Source: Vibrio metoecus (GTDB lineage: Bacteria > Pseudomonadota > Gammaproteobacteria > Enterobacterales > Vibrionaceae). Taken from it: DNA of 64,000 nucleotides. Under the pieces are notes generated by a model that saw only the letters and a program-made list of their open reading frames with translations, had not been told where the DNA came from and did not search any database. Positions within the stretch are counted from its first letter, which is position 1, and every line of letters starts with the position of its first letter. This document shows positions 1 to 9,690 of the stretch, piece after piece. A program made the translations under genes and the position numbers. The DNA is taken from positions 1 through 64,000 of the forward strand of contig NZ_JJMN01000051.1 in the NCBI RefSeq assembly GCF_000696385.1. Direction: 5' to 3'.

Positions 1-13
1 GATTGGTTTATAT

Positions 14-24
14 TGTTAAAGAGC
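14..24 (-). promoter_or_regulatory. rRNA operon leader boxA
   Basis: On the minus strand positions 24 to 14 read GCTCTTTAACA, the boxA antitermination element of rRNA operon leaders. It follows the two rrn promoters listed next, so the 16S gene should begin just beyond the left edge. Known role: NusB/NusE binding that makes RNA polymerase resistant to Rho. The 16S gene itself is not in the window. Confidence 0.85.
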
Positions 25-70
25 TTTACCTATCGAAATCGCCTTTCAGCTTCGTTCGCTAGGGCTGCGT

Positions 71-98
71 ATATTACGCTTATTCATTTGAGTGTCAA
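71..98 (-). promoter_or_regulatory. rrn P2 promoter
   Basis: Minus-strand -35 TTGACA (98-93), 16-bp spacer, -10 TAATAT (76-71), with an A-rich stretch just upstream (100-120) that could act as an UP element. It directly precedes the boxA leader, so it is the promoter nearer the 16S gene. Confidence 0.8.
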
Positions 99-174
99 AT
101 GTTTTTTCAAACTTTTTCTTCTCATTTTCTTTCCACTTTGTGATTTGAACCTCACGCCGTGTCAGTGAGGGCGC

Positions 175-245
175 ATTATAGGGGAGGTTGAGTTTTTATG
201 ACAAGCTTTTTTTTGGCAAAAAAAATCGTTCGCTCAAAAAGCCAA
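175..245 (-). promoter_or_regulatory. rrn P1 promoter with UP-like A/T tracts
   Basis: Minus-strand -35 TTGTCA (204-199), 18-bp spacer, -10 TATAAT (180-175), followed by a GC-rich discriminator (GCGCCC), the typical arrangement of ppGpp/DksA-controlled rRNA promoters. A/T tracts at 206-232 resemble an UP element. The tandem P1/P2 pair with boxA identifies this as an rRNA operon control region. Confidence 0.8.
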
Positions 246-404
246 CAATAGGCTGTTTTTCGAATAAAATTTCAACATATTGAGGGGGGTCACACCATTC
301 GATTGGAAAAATATCAAGCATATACGTAAGATTCCTGTGTCTATTTTGTTAATTCATCGATAGACAGTGACTCTTCTTTTTTCTCTGATGCGTAGTAATT
401 CAAT

Positions 405-860
405 ATGAAATCTGACAAATCTATATTATGGATTGCCCTGCTTGCGGTTATTGGTGCCGGGATTTTATCGCAATTGACTCTACCCTCTTCTATTGCTTTT
501 TTAATTGGTGTGGTTGCAACGACTTTAATTTGCAAACTTTCTACTCAATCCACCACTTCAAGCCAAGATGGAGAGACTCCTTCTACAACGAAAACTTTGT
601 ATGTTGGCAATTTGCCCTACAAAGCGAATGAATCCCATGTCAAGGAGTTGTTCGCGGAGTATGGCGAGGTCTTTGCGGTACGCCTTATGAAGGATAAACG
701 AACGGGTAAACGGCGGGGGTTTGGATTTGTAGTTATCGCAGCAAACCAAGCTCAAAGTGCGATTGATGCTCTCAATGAAAAGGAATATATGCAGCGAACG
801 TTGAAAGTTCGTATTGCTAATGATCCTAAATCGGATGAGGAAATGGCTGAACAGGATTAA
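405..860 (+). CDS. Membrane-anchored RRM-domain RNA-binding protein
   Basis: 151-residue protein. Residues about 8-26 and 28-45 are two hydrophobic segments, then a Ser/Thr-rich linker, then one RNA recognition motif from about residue 62: RNP2 is LYVGNL and RNP1 is RRGFGFVVI, both with the aromatic RNA-contacting residues. Bacterial single-RRM proteins bind single-stranded RNA; I infer that this one is tethered to the inner membrane with the RRM in the cytoplasm. It is divergent from the rRNA operon and convergent with murI, whose 3' end it overlaps by about 35 bp. E. coli has no counterpart between murI and rrn. No target RNA can be inferred from sequence. Confidence 0.85.
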   Translation: MKSDKSILWIALLAVIGAGILSQLTLPSSIAFLIGVVATTLICKLSTQSTTSSQDGETPSTTKTLYVGNLPYKANESHVKELFAEYGEVFAVRLMKDKRTGKRRGFGFVVIAANQAQSAIDALNEKEYMQRTLKVRIANDPKSDEEMAEQD

Positions 861-1625
861 ATCCCAACTGTTCAAGCTTGATATTCAGCGCACTTTCCTC
901 CCATGGGGGTGCGCTAGCATAAATCTGATGTTTTCGATTTGAACTCTTTCCTTTGTCTATTCCTAACAGCTCTTGAACTCTTCGCGCAATCGCGACACCC
1001 GAATCAATCAGTTGGACTTGCTCTCCGAGCACTTGCTGAATTTCTTCTTTGATTAGAGGGAAGTGAGTGCAGCCTAGCACGGCAACATCAATGGTATGTT
1101 TGAGTGGGTGCAGTATGCTTTCTAGCTCATCAAGATCGAGAGGTTTACCACGCAATTTCTCTTCCGCCATATTCACTAACCGAGTAGAACCTAATAGCTC
1201 AACGTTTTTGTTGGCGGAGAAATTACGGATCAGTTCTTGCGTGTATTGTCGTTTCACCGTGGCAGGCGTAGCAATAAGCCCAATAGCCTTGCTAGCAATG
1301 AGTGACGCTGGTTTGATCGCTGGCACAACCCCGACTACCGGTATCGTAAAGTTTGGCACGGAGTACAGGAAGCACTATGGTGCTCGCGGTATTACAAGCA
1401 ATGACCACGAGATCAATCTGCTCTTCTTCGACCATTCGTGTGACTAAAGCATCGACTCGCGCAATCAAGGTTTCTTGAGCCAATTCACCGTAGGGATACG
1501 CTGCATTATCGAATAGATAAATGTAGTTAAGACTGCGGCAAGCGAGCTTCGATTTCCCGATACACGGAAAGACCACCCACTCCGGAATCAAAAATCAGTA
1601 CGCGAGGAAAAGATTGAGGTGACAC
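826..1625 (-). pseudogene. murI: Glutamate racemase, broken by two 1-bp insertions in this sequence
   Basis: Glutamate racemase supplies D-glutamate for peptidoglycan. The family signature is spread over three frames: a GTG start at 1625 leads into [20 protein letters not shown]; the frame then shifts near 1530 (an extra T before the LNYIYLFDN segment) and again near 1350 (CTTTACG where CTTACG restores [13 protein letters not shown]). The catalytic cysteines are both visible (VIACNTAST and VLGCTHFPL), and the remaining C-terminal half is intact. No other start suits the N-terminus, because an in-frame stop lies just upstream. murI is normally essential, so I favour sequence error over a true pseudogene. 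Position beside rrn and btuB matches E. coli. Confidence 0.85.
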
Positions 1626-1678
1626 GGATGTAACAACCTAGCTAGGAAAAACCGAGAAATCATACTCTCTCTACCAAA

Positions 1679-2347
1679 TTAGGCAATCCAAGCACGATAC
1701 CTTTGGTGACAGAAGCGCTCAGTTTGTTTTTTTCCTTCTAGGACTAATTCTAAGCGCCCAGACATACAGGGAGCTTGAGTCACTAACGTGTGGAATTCTC
1801 CATCCTCCCCACATGGGTCTATGTTTGCTGGCAGTGTTTGTATAAAAGCAGCGGTATACCATTGCCCACAATAATCCGCGCTCAACTTCTCGCCATCCGT
1901 CGTCACGACTAATGTTTGAATGCCTCGCCTGATAATTTCTTGTGCCAGTTGCATTGAATTCTCCCCCATCAGAGGGAAAAGGCACTTCCAACCCGCAGGC
2001 TCTATATAACTTTTGCGATACTCAGCGATGCCATTACAAAACAGGTCACCAAAAGCGATTGCATCAAATCTCACGCCGGAGTTCTGTAGCCCTTCTACGA
2101 CTCGGCTTTGATAAATCGGATTAGATGGAAAGACGGTTGGTAATTCTATTTTAATTAGAGGAAGACCAACGAGCTGAGCTTGTAACTCAAGTACTTCAAT
2201 GGGTGTTGCTTGAAAAGGTACTTCATTACCTACGTAAGTGGTAACGAGGCCAACGACTTCAACATCCGCTCTTTCACGTAATCGCTCTAAGGTGAGAGTG
2301 GAATCTTTACCTGATGACCAACTGATGATGACCTTCATTTTATTCAC
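1679..2347 (-). CDS. DUF71/COG2102 ATP-pyrophosphatase (Dph6-like), possible B12 salvage
   Basis: 222 residues with the N-terminal PP-loop SWSSGKDSTLTL at about 9-20, and a later AFGDLFCNGIAEYRKSYIEPAGW segment followed by a DGEFHTLV motif, the hallmarks of the ATP_bind_4 (DUF71) family. The eukaryotic and archaeal relatives amidate diphthine. Bacteria lack diphthamide, and comparative genomics of this family proposed a bacterial subgroup in cobalamin salvage. Here the gene lies directly behind btuB on the same strand, 43 bp downstream, which fits that subgroup. A terminator-like hairpin separates the two, so cotranscription would be partial. The start ATG at 2347 is followed by a second ATG three codons later. 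Confidence 0.8.
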   Translation of the reverse strand: MNKMKVIISWSSGKDSTLTLERLRERADVEVVGLVTTYVGNEVPFQATPIEVLELQAQLVGLPLIKIELPTVFPSNPIYQSRVVEGLQNSGVRFDAIAFGDLFCNGIAEYRKSYIEPAGWKCLFPLMGENSMQLAQEIIRRGIQTLVVTTDGEKLSADYCGQWYTAAFIQTLPANIDPCGEDGEFHTLVTQAPCMSGRLELVLEGKKQTERFCHQRYRAWIA

Positions 2348-2356
2348 TGTGTTATC

Positions 2357-2387
2357 CCAAAAACAAAACCGCCCGAAGGCGGTTTAA
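2357..2387 (-). terminator. Hairpin behind btuB
   Basis: An 8-bp perfect stem (AAACCGCC/GGCGGTTT) with a 4-nt loop lies between btuB and the downstream ATP-pyrophosphatase gene. Read on the minus strand it is followed by TTTTGTTTTTGG, a usable but interrupted U-tract, so it may reduce rather than abolish read-through. Confidence 0.7.
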
Positions 2388-2389
2388 GG

Positions 2390-4240
2390 TTAGAACTGGT
2401 AACTCGCGTTCAGGTAGTACGTTCTTTCTGGAGAACGGTAACCTTGGGCTGTCTCGTATTGCTCGTTGAACAGGTTTTCAACTCGGGTACGCACAACAAA
2501 AGCGTCACTGACCCAGTAGCCCAATGATACATCCCATAAATTGGTGGCTGGAATGTAATCCTCATCGGTCGCCCCTGTTTTTGGCAGATCCAGACGTTTA
2601 CCGGTGAAGGTGTAGGTAGTGCTCATATCGAAGTCACCGAGTTGTGCCGAAGTGATCCACTTATAGTTTTCTTTCGCACGGCGAGCCAGTTGAATGCCGT
2701 TATCATCTTTGTGATCTTTGTACTCTGCAACTAACGTATGGTTGATCGGGCCAGTGTCAAAGTTCACTTCCAATTCCACACCTTTAATGCGCGCGTCCGT
2801 ATTCAATGAACAGCCACCGTAACTCACCACATCACAAATATTACCGTTCGGATCGGAATACCAGATGATCAAGTTATCAACTTTGTTGTCGTATGCCGAC
2901 AAACTAACTCGGGCCAGAGAATATGTTGCATCGACACCCACTTCGATATTCTTCGACTTTTCCGGCTGAAGGTCTGGCGATGTTGACAAGTTGGTGTACG
3001 TCGGCGCTTTGAATGCCGTTCCGTAGTTCGCTCTGAGTCGGTAATTCGAGTTGATTTGATAACCCGTTGCTAACGACCACGTTGTGTAGTCATCATACTT
3101 ATCATGCTTGTCATAACGCACATTCGCTTCGATAACCCAGTTATTCACGCTAATTCGACCCGAACCGAATGCTCCTTTGGTATCTCGGCTCTCTCCTGCA
3201 AGTGCATGTGCATAGCCATAACTTAACGCATCATCACCCAGTGATTCACGACGCCCGTCAACACCACCACCTAACTCAACGTACTCATTTAGTTGATACA
3301 TGTTAGCCCACTGAATCTGGGTCAGATCGATGTTGGCTAGTGTGCTGGCATTATCTTTCCCTTCACTCTGGCTATAATCTCGCTTATCAGTTTTTTGATA
3401 GTTAAGAGAAAGCAGACTCTTTAACTTACTTCCTTCATAATTCAACTGGCCAGTAAAACTCTGGTTGTCGGAGAAACCGTGGTAAAGCGCACCGGACGAG
3501 TTGTATTCGACATCACTATCAAACCAGCTCGCCGACACATAACCCAGCCAGTTGTCATTAAAGCGATGCTCGTAACCACCCATCAGATTCTGGCTTTCAT
3601 AACCGTAATCGACACCCGTCTGTGTGCTTTTGATATCGTAACCGTCGGTTTTCTCAAAACCAGTCGCCAGTTGCAGATGACCTTGCTCATTCACATCCTC
3701 CTTAGCAACCACATCGCCTTTACGGGTCTGGTTGCTACCAATGCCAACCGTCACTTGCTTAAGATTATTACCACGATGAGAGCGGGTAATAATATTGATC
3801 ACCCCACCAACCGCATCAGAACCATACACGGCAGCACCCGGACCACGAACAACCTCAAGGCGTTCAACTAACCCAAGAGGGAAACGGTTGATTGCCACAC
3901 CACCAGCAGCAGAGTCAATACGTACACCGTCGACTAGCACTAGCACATGGCCGCTATTAGTGCCGCGCATAAACACTGACGCGTTATGACCACGACCACC
4001 ATTTTGGGCAACTTCGACACCAGGAACGCGACGCAGCACTTCAGTGAGCGAATTAGCTTGGTACTGTTCGATTTCCTGACGACTAATCACCGTGGTCGCG
4101 GATAGAACAGAAGCTTGTTTTTGCTCAAAACGATTCGCCGTCACAACTAGCGTTTCTTGTGATTGTGCTTCGTTCGCGTGTAAATAAGAGATAGGGGTAA
4201 GCGGCGATACTAGAGCGATCGCCAGTGCTGATTTTTGCAT
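2390..4240 (-). CDS. btuB: TonB-dependent vitamin B12 outer-membrane receptor
   Basis: 616 residues, close to the E. coli length. A signal peptide covers about the first 22 residues, followed by a TonB box (ETLVVTANRF), a plug domain (residues about 45-155, with RVPGVEVAQNGGRGHNASVFMRG and GSDAVGGVINIITR), and a 22-strand barrel ending in an aromatic C-terminal residue (NASYQF), the BAM recognition signal. It imports cobalamin across the outer membrane using TonB energy. Identity as BtuB rather than another receptor is strengthened by the cobalamin riboswitch in its leader and by the trmA-btuB-murI order seen in E. coli. Expression should fall when adenosylcobalamin is abundant. Confidence 0.95.
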   Translation of the reverse strand: MQKSALAIALVSPLTPISYLHANEAQSQETLVVTANRFEQKQASVLSATTVISRQEIEQYQANSLTEVLRRVPGVEVAQNGGRGHNASVFMRGTNSGHVLVLVDGVRIDSAAGGVAINRFPLGLVERLEVVRGPGAAVYGSDAVGGVINIITRSHRGNNLKQVTVGIGSNQTRKGDVVAKEDVNEQGHLQLATGFEKTDGYDIKSTQTGVDYGYESQNLMGGYEHRFNDNWLGYVSASWFDSDVEYNSSGALYHGFSDNQSFTGQLNYEGSKLKSLLSLNYQKTDKRDYSQSEGKDNASTLANIDLTQIQWANMYQLNEYVELGGGVDGRRESLGDDALSYGYAHALAGESRDTKGAFGSGRISVNNWVIEANVRYDKHDKYDDYTTWSLATGYQINSNYRLRANYGTAFKAPTYTNLSTSPDLQPEKSKNIEVGVDATYSLARVSLSAYDNKVDNLIIWYSDPNGNICDVVSYGGCSLNTDARIKGVELEVNFDTGPINHTLVAEYKDHKDDNGIQLARRAKENYKWITSAQLGDFDMSTTYTFTGKRLDLPKTGATDEDYIPATNLWDVSLGYWVSDAFVVRTRVENLFNEQYETAQGYRSPERTYYLNASYQF

Positions 4241-4269
4241 TATGTTGTCCTAAATCGCGTGAATCCTAC

Positions 4270-4470
4270 TGAGTGCAATACCACTGCATGACTCAGTTGC
4301 TGGCAGGTCTTCGGACTTGAGAGCACTGTTGGCCTACTGGCTCGACTTCCCACTCGAAAAGCAGTGTCGTTTGAGCGTTCGTTCTCTCTTACCGCTGCGC
4401 GTCAGTTCCGGATTTACACCGGATTCCCTTTTCAGCCATTTTTAGCCATCCAGGCATCTAAATAGCACCA
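4270..4470 (-). ncRNA. Cobalamin (AdoCbl) riboswitch in the btuB leader
   Basis: On the minus strand the leader contains the conserved GGGAATCCGGTGTAAATCCGG-type core (around 4432-4412) and the B12 box AAGTCCGAAGACCTGCC (4318-4302), both diagnostic of cobalamin riboswitches. The element ends about 60 nt before the btuB start, consistent with control of translation initiation or of early termination. The outer limits given are approximate. Confidence 0.93.
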
Positions 4471-4481
4471 GCTTGGCGCAG

Positions 4482-4510
4482 ATAGTATTGAGTGAATGAA
4501 AAATTGTCCA
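4482..4510 (-). promoter_or_regulatory. Candidate btuB promoter
   Basis: Minus-strand -35 TGGACA (510-505), 17-bp spacer, -10 TACTAT (487-482) lie just upstream of the riboswitch. The predicted transcript would begin near 4475 and include the complete riboswitch. Confidence 0.55.
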
Positions 4511-4570
4511 GTACAGATTCCGATCCGCTAGGCTTTACACTGAATATCCCAATCAATATTTGGGCAAAAC

Positions 4571-4598
4571 TGGACAAGCGGCCGAGATTGAATAAAAT
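4571..4598 (+). promoter_or_regulatory. Candidate trmA promoter
   Basis: TGGACA at 4571-4576, a 16-bp spacer and TAAAAT at 4593-4598 lie 40 bp before the trmA start. The block between this and the btuB promoter is the shared divergent control region; nothing else is clear in it. Confidence 0.5.
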
Positions 4599-4637
4599 CT
4601 GCGCTCTTTCTGTAATAGCCCATAAAAAGGTACCCCA

Positions 4638-5747
4638 ATGGCGACTCTTGATGTAAACCCTGAACTCTACCAAGCTCAATTGGCAGACAAAATCGCCCGT
4701 TTAAAAGCGATGTTTGTTGATTACTCGATGCCTGAGCTGGAAGTGTTTGAGTCGCCGGTGGCGAATTATCGCATGCGTGCTGAATTTCGGATTTGGCATG
4801 AAGGCGATGACATGTACTACATCATGTTTAATCAAGAGACGCGCGAAAAGTACCGAGTGGACCAATTTCCGGCGGCGAGCCGCCTGATTAATGATTTGAT
4901 GCCTCTGCTGATGGATGCCATGAAAGGCAGCCCTATTCTGCGCCACAAGCTATTTCAGGTCGATTTCCTCTCAACCCTCAGTGGTGAGATTTTGGTTTCA
5001 CTGTTGTACCATCGTCAGCTCAGCGAAGAATGGACCACCGCGGCGCAAGCACTCAAACAGCGCCTAAACGATGAAGGGTTCAACCTGAACTTAATCGGCC
5101 GTGCTCGCAAAATGAAAGTGGTGTTGGATCGTGATTACGTGGTCGAGAAATTACAGGTCAACGGTCAGCCATACATTTATAAACAAGTCGAAAATAGCTT
5201 TACCCAACCTAACGCAAAGGTCGCCGAAAAAATGTTGGAATGGGCGGTCGATTGCACTCAAGAGAGCAACGGTGATTTGCTTGAACTGTACTGCGGTAAC
5301 GGCAACTTCTCACTCGCGTTAGCACAAAACTTTGAGCGTGTGCTGGCGACTGAACTTGCAAAACCTTCTGTAGAAGCCGCGCAATTTAATATTGCCGCCA
5401 ACCAGATCGACAACGTACAAATCATCCGTATGTCGGCAGAAGAGTTTACTCAGGCGATGGAAGGCAAACGCGAATTCAATCGTTTGAAGGATGCGGGAGT
5501 GGATTTACAAAGCTACCGTTGCAACACTATTTTTGTCGACCCACCACGCTCAGGCATGGATATTGACACCTGTAAAATGGTGCAAGGTTATGAGCGCATT
5601 CTGTACATCTCTTGTAACCCAGAAACGCTGCAAGAGAACTTACAAGTCCTAGGGGAAACCCATCAAGTGGTGCGCTTTGCTCTCTTCGACCAATTTCCTT
5701 ACACCCACCACATGGAAGCAGGTGTGATGTTGGAGCGTAAAAAGTAA
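4638..5747 (+). CDS. trmA: tRNA (uracil-54-C5)-methyltransferase
   Basis: 369 residues, the normal TrmA length. It makes m5U54 (ribothymidine) in the T-loop of tRNA using S-adenosylmethionine. The N-terminal part binds tRNA ([16 protein letters not shown]); the C-terminal Rossmann domain has [14 protein letters not shown] (SAM binding, about 212-225), FVDPPRSG (about 299-306) and the catalytic-cysteine motif [10 protein letters not shown] near 324, with the general-base glutamate in [10 protein letters not shown] at the end. There is no iron-sulfur cysteine cluster, which separates it from RlmC/RlmD. It is divergent from btuB as in E. coli. Confidence 0.95.
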   Translation: MATLDVNPELYQAQLADKIARLKAMFVDYSMPELEVFESPVANYRMRAEFRIWHEGDDMYYIMFNQETREKYRVDQFPAASRLINDLMPLLMDAMKGSPILRHKLFQVDFLSTLSGEILVSLLYHRQLSEEWTTAAQALKQRLNDEGFNLNLIGRARKMKVVLDRDYVVEKLQVNGQPYIYKQVENSFTQPNAKVAEKMLEWAVDCTQESNGDLLELYCGNGNFSLALAQNFERVLATELAKPSVEAAQFNIAANQIDNVQIIRMSAEEFTQAMEGKREFNRLKDAGVDLQSYRCNTIFVDPPRSGMDIDTCKMVQGYERILYISCNPETLQENLQVLGETHQVVRFALFDQFPYTHHMEAGVMLERKK

Positions 5748-5754
5748 GTGCATA

Positions 5755-5784
5755 AAAAAACGAGCCATCCGGCTCGTTTTTTTG
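5755..5784. terminator. Bidirectional terminator between trmA and yijD
   Basis: AAAAAACGAGCC, 4-nt loop, GGCTCGTTTTTTT: a strong stem with A and T tracts on opposite sides, serving both convergent genes. Confidence 0.9.
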
Positions 5785-5785
5785 T

Positions 5786-6159
5786 TTATGGCTGCCTGCC
5801 AATGTAACCGAGCTTGCGGCCAATCCAAAAGATCAGCAGTAGCACAATCACAATCGATAAGAAGTTGGAGCCCTCTTGCGGGTACTGTGCTTTGATAAAA
5901 GCCGAATCGACCAAAAGCCCCGAACGAAAAAACAAGCCAGACCAACTAATGGCACTTCTTCTGCCACTGGATGCGTTAAATATTCTTGATAAAGCATTTG
6001 CACCGACAGCACTAAAGCAATCAACGCGAACAGAGAAAAAGGCACCGAGCTCATGGTGAGCCATGAAAGCAAAGCATCACTACACAGACCAGCGATCAAT
6101 GCCAAAATTAAGGTTTTACGCTCCGCTCCCATTGATTGAATCTCTTTTTCCATCGGCAT
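5786..6159 (-). pseudogene. yijD: YijD-family inner-membrane protein (DUF1422), frameshifted
   Basis: Small membrane protein with several hydrophobic segments. The first part (LILALIAGLCSDALLSWL through LVGLACFFV) and the last part (DSAFIKAQYPQEGSNF through FWIGRKLGYIGRQP) lie in different frames; the join is near 5921, where restoring one T (CGTTC-T-GGGG) gives a continuous protein of about 124 residues resembling E. coli YijD, which also has an SVVR/YPDIGSNF-like region and ends in FWIG. I chose the ATG at 6159 because AAGGAAAG precedes it. It lies directly behind fabR, as in E. coli. The function is unknown. Sequence error is the likeliest cause of the break. Confidence 0.75.
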
Positions 6160-6184
6160 CTTCCTTTCCTTTTTCGACATGGAT

Positions 6185-6826
6185 CTATTCTAATGTACTC
6201 TTCAAGCGATTGCGTTCACGCTCTTTACGATACCAATGCGCCCCTTTCGCTAACATACGCAGCTGCATGATCAGGCGCTCGGCTAGTTCATCGCGTTCAC
6301 GGCGATCTAAATCGAGCGCTTCTGCGCCTGAACTAAAGACCAAGGTGACGGAAGCTTCTGCTTGAGTCATCGCCTCTTCACGCGTCATACCGGTCGTAAC
6401 CAGATATTCGGTGAGCTCAGCGGCAAAATGTTGGATTTCACGCACGACAGCCGCGCGAAACTCACAGGAAGTACCAGAACGTTCACGCAACAGTAGGCGA
6501 AATACGTTGGGGCTACTCTCAATAAATTCCATAAACGTTTCAATAGAGGTGCGGATCACGCTGCCTTCCTTGACGATGCGCTGGCGAGCTTGACGCATTA
6601 ATTGCCGCAGCAGCAAGCCCCCTTCATCGACCATGGTTAAACCGAGTTCATCCATATCTTTAAAGTGGCGATAAAATGAGGTTGGCGCAATACCAGCTTC
6701 GCGCGCCACTTCACGTAAACTCAAGTTAGAGAAGCTCCGATCGGCGCTCAGTTGGCTAAAAGCGGCATCAATTAGAGAGCGTCGCGTCTTTTCTTTTTGT
6801 TGTGCTCGGATTCCCAACGATTTCAT
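6185..6826 (-). CDS. fabR: TetR-family repressor of unsaturated fatty acid synthesis
   Basis: 213 residues. The N-terminal TetR helix-turn-helix occupies about 12-58 ([31 protein letters not shown], read in two parts), and the C-terminal helical domain binds acyl-CoA/acyl-ACP. In E. coli FabR represses fabA and fabB in response to the unsaturated to saturated thioester balance. The order sthA-fabR-yijD-trmA is the E. coli arrangement, which supports orthology. It is divergent from sthA and followed within about 25 bp by yijD. Confidence 0.93.
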   Translation of the reverse strand: MKSLGIRAQQKEKTRRSLIDAAFSQLSADRSFSNLSLREVAREAGIAPTSFYRHFKDMDELGLTMVDEGGLLLRQLMRQARQRIVKEGSVIRTSIETFMEFIESSPNVFRLLLRERSGTSCEFRAAVVREIQHFAAELTEYLVTTGMTREEAMTQAEASVTLVFSSGAEALDLDRRERDELAERLIMQLRMLAKGAHWYRKERERNRLKSTLE

Positions 6827-7135
6827 ACCCAGTCAGTTCTCAGCTAAGTCGAATAATTTGGTTCATACTATAACCTGATTGGCAGGCTTGTCTAAGCAAC
6901 AAAGTACACCGCTATGAGACAGCCACCATTTTCGTAAACTCCAACGGGATGGATCTGCGAATTATCGCTAACTCAATGTAATGAAAAGCGATTGAAATAA
7001 AGTAATGAGGAACAAGGCTTTTACAACGAAGGCGTGATCCTCCCCACTCTCTACGCCTTGCATCGTGTTGCCAGAACCGGGAATGCGTTAAAATCTCGCA
7101 ACAGCAATGTTAAGCAAATATAACAAGGATCAACT
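6827..7135 (+). promoter_or_regulatory. fabR-sthA divergent intergenic region
   Basis: About 310 bp with no gene. A possible sthA promoter is TTGCCA at 7068-7073 and TAAAAT at 7089-7094, with a short 15-bp spacer. An SD-like AAGGA sits at 7126-7130, just before the sthA ATG. I see no convincing operator palindrome. Confidence 0.35.
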
Positions 7136-8536
7136 ATGGGACAGAAAAACCACTTTGACGTCATCGTGATCGGCAGTGGCCCTGGCGGTGAAGGTGCTGC
7201 GATGGGGCTCACCAAAGGGGGGAAAAATGTCGCTATCATAGAAAAAGAGAGCAGTGTCGGCGGAGGTTGTACTCACTGGGGCACCATCCCATCGAAAGCC
7301 CTACGTCACGCGGTAAGCCGCATTATTGAGTTCAATAGCAACCCGCTGTTTTGCAAAAACAACTCCAGCATTCACGCTACGTTTTCGACCATTTTAAGTC
7401 ACGCCAAAAGCGTGATTGATAAACAAACGCGCCTGCGCCAAGGCTTTTACGACCGTAATCAATGCACACTGATTTTTGGTGCCGCGCACTTTATTGATGC
7501 TCACACCGTAGCAGTCAAAAAAGCCGATGGCAGCATCGACACTTACAGTGCCGATAAGTTTGTGATTGCCACCGGTTCACGCCCTTATCACCCGAAAGAT
7601 GTCGATTTTGGTCATTCGCGCATTTATGACAGCGATTCGATTTTAAGTCTTGAGCACGACCCTCGTCATATCATTATTTACGGCGCTGGGGTTATCGGTT
7701 GCGAATACGCCTCAATCTTTCGTGGCTTGGATGTGAAGACGGATTTAATCAACACCCGTGATCGCTTGTTGTCGTTTCTGGATAACGAAGTCTCCGATGC
7801 CCTGTCTTACCACTTTTGGAACAGCGGCGTGGTGATCCGTAATGATGAAACCTATGAGAAAGTTGAGGGCACCAGTGATGGCGTGATCATCCATCTGAAA
7901 TCGGGTAAAAAAATGCGTGCCGATTGCTTGTTGTACGCCAACGGGCGCACCGGTAATACTGATAAGCTCAATTTAGAGTCGGTTGGCTTACAAGCCGATT
8001 CACGCGGTCAGTTAGTTGTGAACACCAACTATCAGACTCAAGTGGAACACATTTATGCAGTAGGTGATGTGATTGGTTACCCTAGCCTTGCTAGCGCCGC
8101 TTATGATCAAGGGCGTTTTGTCGCGCAGGCCATTATTCATGGTCAAGCAGCTAACTTACTAACGGAAGACATCCCAACTGGCATCTACACCATCCCTGAG
8201 ATCAGTTCTGTTGGTCGTACCGAGCAAGAGCTTACTGCCGCTAAAGTCCCTTATGAAGTGGGACGAGCTTCCTTTAAACATTTGGCGCGCGCGCAAATTG
8301 CAGGCAAAGATATCGGCAGCTTAAAAATCCTGTTCCATCGAGAAACCAAAGAGATCTTAGGCATTCACTGCTTTGGTGAACGAGCAGCGGAAATTATCCA
8401 TATCGGCCAAGCAATCATGGAACAAAAAGGTGAAGCCAATACTATTGAGTATTTCGTGAACACCACCTTTAACTACCCGACGATGGCCGAAGCCTTCCGT
8501 GTCGCAGCCTTAAATGGCCTAAACCGACTGTTTTAA
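7136..8536 (+). CDS. sthA: Soluble pyridine nucleotide transhydrogenase
   Basis: 466 residues, the family's standard length. It is a FAD flavoprotein that transfers hydride between NADPH and NAD+, mainly draining excess NADPH. The N-terminal FAD site is [13 protein letters not shown] (about 12-24). The motif [17 protein letters not shown] has only one cysteine of the usual CXXXXC redox pair, which separates SthA from lipoamide dehydrogenase and related disulfide reductases. The NAD(P) site is [14 protein letters not shown], and [18 protein letters not shown] is the second FAD contact. The C-terminal dimerisation domain is complete ([25 protein letters not shown]). Confidence 0.96.
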   Translation: MGQKNHFDVIVIGSGPGGEGAAMGLTKGGKNVAIIEKESSVGGGCTHWGTIPSKALRHAVSRIIEFNSNPLFCKNNSSIHATFSTILSHAKSVIDKQTRLRQGFYDRNQCTLIFGAAHFIDAHTVAVKKADGSIDTYSADKFVIATGSRPYHPKDVDFGHSRIYDSDSILSLEHDPRHIIIYGAGVIGCEYASIFRGLDVKTDLINTRDRLLSFLDNEVSDALSYHFWNSGVVIRNDETYEKVEGTSDGVIIHLKSGKKMRADCLLYANGRTGNTDKLNLESVGLQADSRGQLVVNTNYQTQVEHIYAVGDVIGYPSLASAAYDQGRFVAQAIIHGQAANLLTEDIPTGIYTIPEISSVGRTEQELTAAKVPYEVGRASFKHLARAQIAGKDIGSLKILFHRETKEILGIHCFGERAAEIIHIGQAIMEQKGEANTIEYFVNTTFNYPTMAEAFRVAALNGLNRLF

Positions 8537-8603
8537 TAGACTCGCGTTTATCCCTTTCCTGCTTGGAGTGACCGCTTAGAGTAGGAAGAGACTGGATAAA
8601 GAC

Positions 8604-8634
8604 AAAAAAGGTCTGGTATTAACCAGACCTTTTC
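8604..8634. terminator. Bidirectional terminator between sthA and rpoH
   Basis: AAAAAAGGTCTGG, loop TATTAA, CCAGACCTTTTC. It is a 10-bp stem with A/T tracts on both sides, placed between convergent genes. Confidence 0.9.
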
Positions 8635-8660
8635 TTATCAAGCCGTTACACAATGTGAAA

Positions 8661-9521
8661 TCAGAACTCACCCACCGCTTCTTTCAGCTTACGCATTGCG
8701 TTTTTCTCAAGCTGACGAATACGCTCAGCAGAAACACCATACATTTCTGCTAAATCTTGCAGTGTGGTTTTGTTGTCATCATCCAGCCAACGAGCACGCA
8801 CAATGTGCTGGCTACGCTCATCAAGACTCGCCAGAGCCATACTGAGGCGCTGCGTGGTATGTGCCTCCCAGTTTTCGGCTTCTAGGTTATCGGCTAAATC
8901 AGAATGCTTATCTTCGAGATACAGCACCGGCGCAGTGTAGGCCATGCCGTTTTCATCATCCTCGGCGGACATCTCAAATGCAGCATCCTGCGCCGCCAGA
9001 CGAGATTCCATTTCACGCACTTCAGAAGGTTCAACACCCAATTCGCGCGCCACCGTTTCAACTTCGCCGTTATTAAACCAGCCAAGGCGTTTTTTTGATT
9101 TACGCAGATTAAAGAACAGTTTGCGCTGTGCTTTGGTCGTCGCGATTTTCACAATACGCCAGTTACGCAAAACGTATTCATGGATTTCGGCTTTAATCCA
9201 ATGCACCGCAAACGACACCAGTCTTACTCCCATCTCAGGGTTAAAGCGTTTAACCGCTTTCATCAGACCAATATTGCCTTCTTGCACCAAATCCGCCATT
9301 GGCAGGCCATAACCGGAATAACCACGAGCAACGTGAACAACAAATCGAAGGTGCGACAAAATCAGACCTTTCGCAGCCTCGATATCCTCTTTGTAATGTA
9401 ATCGCTCTGCCAGCTCACGCTCTTCATCAGCAGTCAGCATCGGGTAACCGTTTACTGAGCGGATGTAGCTATCTAAGCTGTCTTGGGAAACAAGAGCCAT
9501 TGGATACGCTTGGTTAGTCAT
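8661..9521 (-). CDS. rpoH: Heat-shock sigma factor sigma-32
   Basis: 286 residues. Region 1.2/2 runs from about 14 to 125, including [23 protein letters not shown] (core binding) and [23 protein letters not shown] (-10 recognition). The RpoH box [13 protein letters not shown] at about 131-143 is specific to this sigma factor. Region 4 with the helix-turn-helix [27 protein letters not shown] is at the C-terminus. It directs transcription of chaperones and proteases. It lies downstream of ftsYEX with its own promoter, as in E. coli. Confidence 0.97.
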   Translation of the reverse strand: MTNQAYPMALVSQDSLDSYIRSVNGYPMLTADEERELAERLHYKEDIEAAKGLILSHLRFVVHVARGYSGYGLPMADLVQEGNIGLMKAVKRFNPEMGVRLVSFAVHWIKAEIHEYVLRNWRIVKIATTKAQRKLFFNLRKSKKRLGWFNNGEVETVARELGVEPSEVREMESRLAAQDAAFEMSAEDDENGMAYTAPVLYLEDKHSDLADNLEAENWEAHTTQRLSMALASLDERSQHIVRARWLDDDNKTTLQDLAEMYGVSAERIRQLEKNAMRKLKEAVGEF

Positions 9522-9614
9522 TCAATTCCTCATCATTCTCTGATCTGGATACGCTGTTTTACCGCAACAAGCTTGAACCTAAAATGAACAGGTTTCAAGT
9601 TTGACTGGTCATTA

Positions 9615-9643
9615 TGCATAAACAAAAGGGCAACTCAAGTCAA
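9615..9643 (-). promoter_or_regulatory. Candidate rpoH promoter
   Basis: Minus-strand -35 TTGACT (643-638), 17-bp spacer, -10 TATGCA (620-615), overlapping a second -10-like CATAAT. It leaves a leader of about 90 nt before rpoH. I could not find a sigma-E type GAACTT/TCTGA pair. Confidence 0.5.
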
Positions 9644-9690
9644 GCACTGCCTCAACTTTGAATCAGCCGCCCATTTATGACCATTATCAC

